64,000 bases of DNA from Emiliania huxleyi CCMP1516. Taxonomy: Eukaryota > Haptophyta > Isochrysidales > Noelaerhabdaceae. The stretch covers positions 559,151-623,150 of the forward strand of contig NW_005195301.1 of NCBI RefSeq assembly GCF_000372725.1, in the 5' to 3' direction. Made by a program: the position numbers and the translations under genes. Positions 41,301 to 50,786 of this stretch are shown piece by piece (the stretch's first letter is position 1; the number at the start of each line of letters is the position of its first letter). Under the pieces are notes generated by a model. That model saw only the letters and a list, made by a program, of their open reading frames with translations. It had not been told where the DNA came from and searched no databases.

Positions 41301-41829
41301 TTACAGTGGTGTCCGCTAAGGGTGTCCGGTACTCACTCCGGTTGGCGCGATCACCGAGCTGTGACGCTCAGGGAAGCCTGAACAGGTGCTGGTTTCTTTC
41401 TTTGCCCAGGGCTGGCCTGCGTCGGCCCAGGCTGGATCAGCTGAGAAGGTTTGGGGAGAATCCCCCATTCAGATCTTCAGATATTTTGACGGATGAAAAT
41501 CACCCCGTTTTTGCCCATTTCGGCAACGTACAAGCAGACAAAAACAACATCTCTCTCTCTCTCTCTCTCTCTCTACAAGCAGAGAGAGAGGGTAAGCTAA
41601 AAGTACGTACAAGCACCCATCGCCGGGGGCACGAGCGCCAGAGTGGGTCTGTTGCCACATTAACCCAACGTGTAACGGACAACTCCCCACTTTCAGATAG
41701 CATCTATCGCATTTCGGAACGGGTTCGAAGGGGGCAAGGGGGGTCAGCTGGTTCCAGTCAGTGGTCAGAAAGTTGCCGCTCGGGTGACACCCGAGGCACG
41801 CTATAGGACCAGCCACGAACCCCCGCGTC

Positions 41830-42240
41830 ATGTCGGCAAAACAGCCGGACGGTGCGACTCATCGCAGTGGAGAGGGAGAGCAGCAGATCGCGGCACTCAG
41901 CAGCCCGGCACATCCATCACCTCTCCAAGCACTCGCCCCATTTGCGCTCTGGCCCCGCTTTGCCTGGCAGGGCAGGGATGCCAGTCCCCAAGCCTACCGA
42001 TCTGGCCCGCCGAAGGAGGAGCCGCATCGTCAGCCTATCGTAAAGCGGCGGCGCCAGGCCGGGGAGTCCCGGGAGGAGGATGTGGCTCGCGACGAGTCCG
42101 CCGAGCTCAGTCTGGCCCTGGAGGCGGTGCCAGAGGCGGACGACCCGTCGCCCCTCATGATCTACCCCGCCTTCGGAGTGCTACCGCGCACCTTTGAAGA
42201 GGCCGAGACGCGCGCCATGCCCCGCTCCGGGGCATTCTGA
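41830..42240 (+). CDS. Short open frame between the direct repeats
   Basis: 136 codons from the ATG at 41830. Acidic/Pro-rich with no motif I recognise (KRRRQAGESREEDVARDESA, then DPSPLMIYPAFGVLPRTFEE). It lies between repeats A and B, so it could be a relic of an element's internal region. No protease, RT or integrase motif is visible. May not be a gene. Confidence 0.25.
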   Translation: MSAKQPDGATHRSGEGEQQIAALSSPAHPSPLQALAPFALWPRFAWQGRDASPQAYRSGPPKEEPHRQPIVKRRRQAGESREEDVARDESAELSLALEAVPEADDPSPLMIYPAFGVLPRTFEEAETRAMPRSGAF

Positions 42241-42278
42241 CTCGCGTATGGAGAGGTGGCGGACAGCGAGCTCGTACT

Positions 42279-42639
42279 GTCCAAGCCTAAAGTCTGTGCA
42301 GGTTGTGAGGGACACGATCCCGGAGTGAACACGCCGATCTGACAAAATCCCGAGTGCCTACCGCACGCGCCGCGTCGCGGCGCGTGCGGTTGGCTTTGTT
42401 TGAAGTGAAAAGTCGAATCAGAGCGCCGTCGGCGCTGTCCCTCGTTTTCCTCCACGGACCGCCCGTCCGGCACCGCTCCGGGACGCACGCCGGCGAAACA
42501 TCATCAAGCTGCTGTACGGCCCCGGCATCGCCTCCCCTGGCTTAGCTAGACTGAGAGATATTGTGCACATGGGTAGTCTCTACAATATATACACTGACAC
42601 TGAACCTCCCAGAGCTCGTCCCGGTCCGTAACGGCCATC
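42279..42639 (+). repeat. Direct repeat B (LTR-like)
   Basis: The 361-bp partner of repeat A at 40838-41300, without the 87-bp insertion. Both end in GAACCTCCCAGAGCTCGTCC, CGGTCCGT and ACGGCC. Confidence 0.8.
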
Positions 42640-42947
42640 CTCGGCCTCCGGAGGGCCCCCGGCCGCGGCGCGGTGCAGATCGGTGCGGCGGCGTCACAAA
42701 TCCGACCACAGAGCACCGGGACGCGGTCGGGCGATCTGAGGCCCAACTAGGCGTATGCATTGCCTATTCAGGGCTATCACCTGGAACTATCAACAGGCGC
42801 CTGCGGCGCCGTGGTCAGGAGCTGCTGTTCACGCGGGTCCACACTTTCATAGTGTCTTTTGTACAAATTGTTTATTTTCATTCTTCCTTGTGAATGGGCC
42901 GCCTCAGCGCTCAGACAGAGAGACAAACTAGAGTTGTTTGGTATTGC

Positions 42948-43026
<79 letters not shown>

Positions 43027-43234
43027 CAGGAGTGGCTGCGCGGTGGCAGGGAGAGTGTTCGCGATGGGGATGGTGGCCTCTCGCTCGACGGACGACGCGC
43101 TGACCACTCCACGTCGGTCGCCTGCTTGCCCCCCCGAGGCAGACGGCAGGCCTTTGGCAGGGGCGTCGAAGCGCGAGAATGTATCAAACTGGGTCGAGAG
43201 TGAGGGCTCGCCAACTAGAGAGCCGCAGCCCTCT
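42640..43234. other. Spacer with long (CT)n
   Basis: Contains TTGTTTGGTATTGCTAAATC at 42936-42955 leading into an uninterrupted (CT)n run to 43023. No gene seen. Confidence 0.6.
42953..43023. repeat. (CT)n microsatellite
   Basis: About 35 uninterrupted CT units, directly after the GGTATTGCTAAATC motif that also precedes the CT run at 11795-11815. Confidence 0.95.
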
Positions 43235-45768
43235 CTATTCTGAAACGACGGCCTCGCGCTCGGTGGACGACGCATCAAGCACATCCACCTTCTCGCCCAC
43301 TGCGGGGGGCGTCGCAACGCCGTTGAAACGTGAGAAGGCGAATCCGGTCGCGTGAGGGCTCACCATCTCGTAGTCGGACGCCGTACCAGAGATGGCCCCC
43401 TCTGCCTGGGCGCTAGTGGTGAAGGAGCCCTCCCGAGGGTACCTGTCGACCTACGGGTGGACTTTCTATTTTATCACGCTGCGTCGCTGTCAGCAGGCAA
43501 GGCGTGGGCTATCTAGGGTCACCTGGCCGTAGCGCACGAGCCCTGGCGTGGCAAACGACTGGCCTACTCGCAACACATGCTTCGTGTTGCGAGGGTTACC
43601 TGGGGCCGGCGGTGGACGGCGCAGAGCCGGCTGCCGATGATGCCATGCGGCTTGTCCCGAGACGGAGCGTTGCCGCGAGCAGCGAAGCCAATGTCGAGCC
43701 GGTGCGCGGGGCCGGCGAGCAGGCAGCCCTTGCACGAGAGCGTGCCCCGGACCGACACGGTCCAGTTGCGGAATGCGAAGGTGGCGCTCGAGTGGTCCAT
43801 CGCCATCTTGAGGTCGAAGCACTCCTTCTTGCCTCGGAACCCGAACTTGAATGGGCGGCCGACGCAGGTCCCGTTGATCACCCTCCATCCAAAGTTGTTT
43901 GGGTCGAGCTCGGACGCCCAGAATGACGCGGTGGCGAGCTTCCGCGAGGAGAGCTGCGCGGTGACGTGGGCCTCGGTGAGGAAGGAGCCGTTGACCTTGA
44001 GAGCGCCGCCGTGTAGCGTGAAAATCGCCTCCTCCGTCTTGACGTTGACTGATAGGTCTGGCACGGACAGAAAGTTGTACAGCGCGTTGTGGCGGCCGCG
44101 GAGGTCAGCAGAGCCTCCATACGCAAAGTTTATGTGCGGATCTTTAACGGCCCGGCCCGTCGGAACTGATACCGCGCCGGGGGGCGGCAAGGGGGCAGGG
44201 GGTGCCGAGGGAAAGGGCGGCATGGGTGCGTACATGAGCGGGTTTGGATCGGAAGCGCCGACGTACTCAATCTGGGGGCAAGGCGCCACACCCCAGCACC
44301 AGCCTACCCCCCCAGTCTCAGACTCGCCCCCCGCACACCCGATGGTTGGGGTTGTCTTTGTCGGCCTCTTTAGGGGACTGAAGTAGCCCATCATGCCAGT
44401 GTTGAAACCTTGGTCGTTGACTGTCCATACGAGCCCAAACTGTGGGTCTGCTGGATCGATCTCCTGGCAGTCGGGGTACTTGGTGCACCAAAGGTGGCCC
44501 TTGTCGTCGCCCAGAGCGCAGCCAGGCGTCGGCTTGGCGCTAGAAGCCAGATTGCAGTTTTGTAGCGGTTGCTGCTCGTCGGTTAGGGTGTCCAGCAAGC
44601 GGGCAAAAGGCCCCTCTGGGTCGTGGTCAAAGACAACGCAGTCTGACTGCCCGCCAGAAATAGGGCACGTCGCAAAGTAGATGGTGTTCGCATACATCTT
44701 TCCTGGTGCGCGTGGGGTATATGGAGCCATGGATCCACTTTTCAGGTACTGCGCGTCGTTCTTGATGGGCGGGTTGCGCTGGTTCCAAATAAAGTACTCC
44801 TGTTTGCGCGAAGATTGATACGCATGCCGCACGGCACCGCAATGCGCGCGATAGTTGTCCCACCACGGGTAGAAGAGCACGCACATATGAATCATGCGGC
44901 CAGTATTGACGGCGTAGCGCCCGCAAATTTCTTGCTGCTCCTCTTCGGACTGATCGGAATCGGGGCCGAGCCGCAGTTCTGGAATCAGCGGCGCACAATA
45001 GCCGCGGTGCTCGTTGGGGCACATATTCATGTCCAGGACGTAGGAATTCTTGCCGATTCCGCCGGCCTCCTCGGAACATATGCCAGGGCACGTCGTACTC
45101 CTAGGGTCGGTCCCGCCGCATGCGTCCTGTGTCGAGAGGAGGGTGCGCCCTGCCAGTACATGGCAGAGCCCACGAGGATTCCACCCGTGCATCCGATTCT
45201 CACGACGCGTATCGCCCGATGATCCGCGGCAATCCTGCCCACACTCGTAGGAGAAGTCCGCGTTTGGTCCGTCTTGGTAGGTCGTATCAACGGTCGTTGG
45301 ACAGGTCCAGGTATTCCTCCAGTCTGCCAATGTCCGAGTGTTGGCATCGCAGCTGAGCACATAGTCATACTCCTGGACAACGGAGGGTTCGCAACGGCCA
45401 TAGTTCACGGCGCTGTATGTATCCCATACAACATTGGTTGGTCTCGCAGCGCGAGGGTCGTTGATCCAGCCAACGCTAGCGAGCGATGGGTCGAGTGAGT
45501 TTATGCAGTCGCGACAAGCGTGGCAAGCGTACCCATCATCAGTCCATTCGGAACCAGGACCAGCCCAGGACGCTCTCTTGACAGACGTCTTTCCGTTGCA
45601 GCCCGGCTGAGCGCTGCTCCAAAAGCAGAGTTCGGTGCAGTTGACGCAGTCAAGCTCGTACCGGGGAGATGTTTCGGACAGTTGCAGATTTGAATCAACC
45701 CAGTAGCTGCCGGCTGCATAAGGCACGACGAGCAGGACTGCGACGGAAAGGGCCGGAGGCACGCGCAT
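43235..45768 (-). CDS. Secreted Cys-rich protein with VWD-like domain, two exons
   Basis: Exon 1 (43600-45768, ATG at 45768) and exon 2 (43235-43450) join through a GT-AG intron (CAG|GTAACC) to 794 residues. A clear signal peptide (MRVPPALSVAVLLVVPYAAG) leads a long Cys-rich ectodomain with repeated CxxC-type spacing. A short Pro-rich linker follows at about 560, then a domain typified by KDPHINFAYGGSADLRGRHN, YNFLSVPDLSVNVKTEEAIF, NNFGWRVINGTCVGRPF and PAHRLDIGFAARGNAPSRDK. Exon 2 completes it with REGSFTTSAQAEGAISGTAS and TGFAFSRFNG. It looks like a VWF-type-D-related extracellular domain found in algal secreted proteins. Expected location is cell surface or extracellular matrix; function unknown. 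The stretch just before the junction (SRLCAVHRRPQ) fits the family poorly, so the splice may differ slightly. Confidence 0.75.
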
Positions 45769-46173
45769 ATTGTGTTCTACTGAGAATGCGCACGATAAGC
45801 CAAATTGGGGTGAATTGGAAATGGCAAATAGCGCAAAGCGCCCGCCGTCCGAATTCGCCAAATACAAATCGGAGAATCGCTACACAGCGCATATACACAC
45901 CGTAAACACATCTCACATGAGTCATGACCGAAATGCGAAATCCGAAAATGTTTCGTTTGGATGAAAAGTTACAAAGTTTCTCCCTGTGAGGTATGAGCTG
46001 TGTGCACAGCGCCGGGATACGCACACCCTGGACGCTGGAGCCACAGACACACTGCTCGAGCCTCGACGTGGCCCCAGCAGCTCGCGCGCCGCGGTCGGTC
46101 TCCCCGGCAAGCAAAAGGTTCAATGGCTCGGCTCCAGTCCCCCCCCTCCCCCCCCCGTCGACGCGCGTCCCCG
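45769..46173. other. AT-richer spacer, likely promoter of the secreted-protein gene
   Basis: 45800-45980 is noticeably less GC-rich than its surroundings and lies just upstream of the minus-strand ATG at 45768. No recognised element. Confidence 0.4.
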
Positions 46174-47667
46174 CTAGACAATGTTGAGCGAGTCGATGAG
46201 CCAGCGCCCATTGTGCCTGGAGAGCATGAACTCGATCAGCGTCCAGCTCTCCTCGCCCGAGCGTCGCACGAGCACTGTCTGCTCCGCCGTCGAGCCAACC
46301 TGCTCGCGGGAGCGGCGGCTGAGGGCGTCGCGAGGCGACGGTGGTCGCCTCGGGCGACACAGGGCGAACGCACCCAGTCGCCGCCTCCGCCCTCCTCCTC
46401 CTCCTCCTCCTCCTCCACCTCGTCCCACTGCGTCAGGATCGCATAGTGCGGCTCGTCGAGGTACGTCGCAAACGTGGCGGGCGTGAGCTGCGCCGCCGGG
46501 TTGGTCGGCGAGCAATAGCGGATGGCAACCTCTGCGCCGTACAGTGGGTACGGCGGCTCGTCCCTCAGCGCGCGCAGCACCTGCAGCAATATTCGCGTGC
46601 CGCCGCTCGTGACACTCACAGCACGCGCGAGGCTCGAGGCTCCTGTGGCAGCGCGTGCGCACCTTTGTGACGACGTCGTGCGGCGACTGCGCTGCGTCGG
46701 CGGTCGCGCGGACGCCGTCCGTGACAAGGCGCGCAAAGGACCCCGCCGCACTGGCCTACGAAGCCGGTTCGGGGAGAGAGCCGCGGTCGAGGTGGGGCCT
46801 GGGGTAGGGCGTGTGCGTCCAATCTGCTCTGGGGAGAGGCGTGATGCGACGCGCCTGCTGGTTGACCTTGGAGAGCAGGGCGGAGAACTCGCCGAAGGTG
46901 ATCGCGCCGTCGCCGTCCGTGTCGGTCGCCGCGGCGAGCGCCTCGGCCTGCTCGCGGGGGAAGCCGAGCGAAGCGACGACACCGACGAACGACTCTGGCG
47001 AGATGGCGCCGCTCTCGTCCGTGTCGAGCTGTGCGAAGATCTGTCGCCGCTCGGGCTCCTCGAGGGGCGCGAGCGGCTCGACGGCGGCCAGCTCGGCGTC
47101 GTCGGGCTCGTCCACGAAGACCGCCTCCACCATCCACTGCGAGGCGCCGCTGCCCTCCACCTCCTTGGAGGTCAGCAGCCAACGCACGGAAGTCCACGTG
47201 GCGTCGGCCGACGCGCGGACGGACGTCTGCTGGTAGGCTTCGCCCTGGATGAGCGTTGTGTCGCCATCCCAGCGGTACTCGTCCCACCCGAGCAGACTCG
47301 CCTTGTGAGGCTGCCGAAGATACCGAGCAAAGGACGCCGCCGAGTACTTTCCGGACCGCTCAAAGTCAGCGCGGTACTGGTGCGTCGGCGAGATGAAGCG
47401 GAGGGCCGCCTCGTAGCCACCGGTGCCCCGGTTGGAGCGGTGTAGCGCGTGGAGCATCGTCGCGACCACCTCACGGGGCTGCAGCGCAGGCGCGGGAGAC
47501 GCGGTGGCGAGCGCAGCGCTGTCCGTCTCGGACGGCGGGCCGTGCGGCTGCGAGGTCTTCGCGATCGCCTCAAAGCAGGCGGGCGGGCGGGCGACACGCG
47601 GACGCGAGCATCTGGGGGCAGACGCGCGGAACGCGACGGAGCTGACCAGGTAGAGCAACACGCTCAT
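46174..47667 (-). CDS. Two NTF2/DUF4864-like domains with central EF-hands, probably plastid-targeted, four exons
   Basis: Exons 46855-47667, 46663-46755, 46374-46580 and 46174-46299 join, all in phase 0, to 412 residues. The N-terminus (MSVLLYLVSSVAFRASAPRC) reads as signal peptide plus an SVA-F cleavage context typical of secondary plastids. Domain 1 is VVATMLHALHRSNRGTGGYE, AALRFISPTH and FARYLRQPHKASLLGWDEYR. Two EF-hands follow: DTDESGAISPES (last residue Ser, so weak) and DTDGDGAITFGE (canonical). Domain 2 repeats the first pattern: SPHDVVTK / VLRALRDEPP, AIRYCSPTNP, FATYLDEPHYAILTQWDE, EQTVLVRRSGEESWTLIEFM. Introns are GC-AG (46756-46854) and two GT-AG. The fold assignment is by pattern; a Ca2+-regulated plastid protein is inferred. 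Confidence 0.7.
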
Positions 47668-47791
47668 TTTGCAGGGGAGGCGGCGAAGAAGAATTGCGCG
47701 CGGCTGCTTTGCGGTTCCCTGCCATGTACCTGGAGATGACTGCTCTATTTATTTATTTATCCCTGCCCATCAACACTAACGTATTCGTAAC

Positions 47792-49284
47792 TCACTTCTC
47801 TCCTGCCGGTGTGTCTGGTGCTCGCGCGACGTGGCACTCCGAGGTCGACGATACCGTTCCCGGCTCGCCGACGCCCACGCTGCTGCTCGGCGTCGGCTCG
47901 GGGCCACTCGGCTCGGGCTGCTGCTCCTCGGTGCGGGCGCCGCTGTCACCGGCACCGGCACCGGCAGCAGCGGCGGAGAGCAGCCTCCGCTCGAGCTCGT
48001 TTGCTGCCTGTGGGGGTGCCTGCGGGTCGAGCGGGGCGCGGCGGCGCGGCGGCGACTTGGCCCCCTGCTGCGCGCGCTGTAGGAGGCCGTCCACCTGCAC
48101 CAGACGCGGCGGCGGGGGGAGGGGTGGGGCCCCCGTGGTGCGGCGTGGGCACGGGATGTCAGGTCTGGGCCGTCCTGCTTGAGCCGGAGAAGCAGCCCGC
48201 AGCCCAGGAAGATGCAGAGCCAGTTGATGACCACCATGGCGACGCCTGTAGGGCGCGGGGCCGTGCGATATCGAGGGGTGGTGGGGGTGGGCGCGCCGGT
48301 GCCGGCGTGGTGCGGTGCCAAGCATCGCCGCCCGCAGCTTGGAGGCGGCCATCTCTTGGTCCTGCGAGAGAGCGGCGCGTGCCGAGAGGACGAGGTTGAT
48401 GCCAGAGCCGACCACGGGTGGAAGGATGGAGGTTGCAATGGCGACTCCAACCACGGTGTCGGAGAGCGCGCTCGTGACCTATTACACACCAACGTGAACT
48501 GCTGGCGGGATGAAGGGGACCACGCACGGAGCTATCTGACGGACAGGTAGACCGCGAGGGCGAGGGCGGCGCCGGAAGGCAGCGCGATGAGCGCGCCGAC
48601 GAGCAGGTCGGCCTGTTTGTAGTGGAGCACCTCCAGCGTCGGGTCCTCCTCGTGCGGATCTGCCAACGAGCCGCTGGCGATGCAGACTCCGCCGACAAGG
48701 CTGCCCACGAGCAGGCAGAGCAGCAGTCCGGCGCACTCGTTGCGACACCCCTTGTACACCATCCGCTTGTCACCGACGCAGGTGCCGAGTGTCTGCGCCA
48801 TGATTGGAGCCATCAGAGGGCTGAGCAACATGGACGCCGTCACGAAGATTGGTTGGTCGGTGGCAAGACCGACGGCGCAAACGGTCGAGGCGATCGCCGT
48901 CGTGAGGACAAAGTCGAAGGTGAAGTGGAACGTCTCGTCGATTCGCTGGTAAATCTCGTCGAGTGACGTGCGGTCGCTCACGCGGACGCGGCGTCGCCGA
49001 GGGCCGCTCCCGCCGCGTCGGGCATATGGGGTGGAGGAGAGCACCTCCAGCACCTCCAGCCGCCCGTGCGCTGGCGTGGTGCAGCCGAGACCGTGGTTGG
49101 CGAGCGTCTCTAGCACGCGTGCCTTGGCGAGGGAGGTCAGCGTGAAGAGCAGCAGCACTACCTCGTCGCCAGCGCGGACACCGCGCAGCTCCGTGTGCGG
49201 AACGCCGGCCTCGGTGAGCACGCGCCGCGCCGACTCGAGCGGCGCCATCGAGGCGGCCGGGAGTGTGAGTTGGCCTTGACGCAT
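47792..49284 (-). CDS. DUF389-family integral membrane protein, four exons
   Basis: Exons 48541-49284 (ATG at 49284), 48319-48478, about 48175-48245 and 47792-48094 give 425 residues. A cytosolic alpha/beta N-terminal domain (to about 130) is followed by membrane helices carrying the DUF389 signatures FVTASMLLSPLMAPIMAQTL, VTSALSDTVVGVAIATSILP and VVINWLCIFLGCGLLLRLK. The C-terminal tail is polar and Ser/Pro-rich. DUF389 proteins are widespread in bacteria and algae, with no settled transport function. Introns: 48479-48540 (GT, CC|GTCAGA), 48246-48318 (GC, TTG|GCACC) and 48095-48174, whose only frame-keeping donor is CAG|GACGG (GA). Lengths 744, 160, 71 and 303 keep frame. The last junction is the least secure because the tail has no homology to check it against. 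Confidence 0.78.
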
Positions 49285-49523
49285 CGTGCTCAAACTGCTC
49301 GCGCGCTAGGCAGGCGGTCGAAGGCGGCGCGAAAGGTAGCGGAAAGGCGGCTCGATGGCGGCGCGAGCGAGCCGCTTCGACGTTTTCTTTTTGGCGAAAG
49401 TCTTTTTGGATTCCGATGCCGATTGTAAGAAGCGATTTCTTGTTGCTTTTCAACTCTTTCTCTATCCATTGGCCCCGCTGGGCAGCGAGGTGTGCGCTAG
49501 TGTGCGCCAGTCCACGCCCTTGA

Positions 49524-49735
49524 AACAGAAAGAAAACAGACAACGGAAGGGAGGGATGGGAGGACGGCACGCCGCCACCACACAGGAATTTTAAGGAGGG
49601 GGGTGTGATGCGCTAGCCGTCGCCCACCCTTGGGCGTCCGCCTCTTCCTATCTCTCTTCGCAGTCTCTCGCCGATTCTCGCTGCAACCTTCATGCCACCT
49701 CGCGGTCGTCCCACTCTCTTCGTTCACGCCCTTGA
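49524..49735 (+). repeat. Dispersed ~210-bp repeat, copy 2
   Basis: Partner of 29418-29630, with the same order of blocks: AAACAGACAAC, GGGAGGGATGGGAGGACGG, ACGCCGCCACCACACAGG, CTAGCCGTCGCCCACCCT, CTTCATGCCACCTCGCG. Confidence 0.8.
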
Positions 49736-49802
49736 GCCTTGTCGTGCGCCGCACTCATTATTTTTTGATTGGTAAAGTTCTTCCCTATCCGTTTAGGATA
49801 AA

Positions 49803-49996
49803 TGGCGGATTACCCGGTTTTTGAGATTCGCCTCGCAGATTACCCGGCCAACGATATTTTCCCTTAGGACTTAGCGCAATTTCCGCTCAAACCAGTTTAC
49901 CCAGTCTCCCACAATTCATGTTTCAGCTTACCCGGCCACTAACTTTTCTCATGTCAGATACCCGGTCGACCAAATTTCTCAGAGTTTACCCGGCTG
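49803..49996. repeat. ~30-bp-periodic degenerate array (TTACCCGG)
   Basis: TTACCCGG or close variants occur near 49806, 49837, 49894, 49924, 49955 and 49985; a degenerate unit may fill the one missing position. Bases between the cores vary. Confidence 0.7.
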
Positions 49997-50444
49997 CCGT
50001 CGAGCGGGCACCTGCGGCCTGGTCGCGTAGGAGAGGCTCCTACTCGGGACCCCCGCCCGGCCTCGTTTGCTTGAATGACACATCCGTCGCATCCCACTGC
50101 CCGGGTGATCTGGCAAAAAAGAATTTTCGCCGCGCGTAGAGGATGTAGAGCGTGAGCGCTGTAGTTTTGTAGAGATGTAGAGCGCTCTGGAGCGCTGTAG
50201 AGCTGTAGAGCTCTACATCCGCCGCGTGGTTGGAGCGCGCAATGCCGTCGGGGGACGGACGACGTCACGGATTGACAACGGGTTTGAACGAAAATCGCCC
50301 TGGGTGGGTGTCGCCAGTGGCGCCGGCGACCGCCCAGCACGGCGCGGCGGGTCCACAACCGAGGCGCTCGGCACAAAATGCGCCTACCTAGGCGGGCGTT
50401 CACCCGCCCTGAATCGCGACTCGCCGCTTTCCTCCCTGGCAAGT

Positions 50445-50520
50445 ACAGACCACGCCTGCTATTCACAGCACAAGCTTTGCCTGGCTCCCCCCCCCTGTGA
50501 GAAAGTGAGGCGTGGTCTGT
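50445..50520. repeat. Inverted repeat upstream of the kinase gene
   Basis: ACAGACCACGCCT ... CACAG (50445-50468) pairs with CTGTGAG ... AGGCGTGGTCTGT (50495-50520), leaving a 26-base loop. Confidence 0.85.
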
Positions 50521-50640
50521 CCTCCCCTTGCTTTCTCCCTTGTCGGTAACCAGAGAAGCAAGTGCTTACTGCTCCACACCTGTTTTGCTCCACACCTCCC
50601 GCCTGGCTCACTCGAGCCCCTGCCCCGAAACGGTGGCGAG

Positions 50641-50744
50641 ATGCTGCTCGGGCGACTTCGATCGACGAGTGCGATCAGCCGCCGATCGTTTGCCCGCATC
50701 GCCCGTCGCGCGTTCCATCGGCCGGTTGCTTGCACGAGTGCTTC

Positions 50745-50786
<42 letters not shown>

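Larger units (their letters stand above)
49285..50640. other. 1.35-kb spacer with several repeats
   Basis: Holds the second ~210-bp dispersed element (49524-49735), a 30-bp-periodic TTACCCGG array (49803-49996), a GTAGAGC-rich palindromic stretch (50140-50220) and a strong hairpin (50445-50520) shortly before the kinase ATG. Confidence 0.65.

Noticed and set aside
40838..42639. Calling a complete LTR retrotransposon
   Set aside because: No gag-pol motifs, primer-binding site or flanking duplication could be shown; reported only as LTR-like repeats.
42777..43317. Frames reading (SL)n or (RE)n through the CT run
   Set aside because: Microsatellite artefacts with no flanking coding signal.
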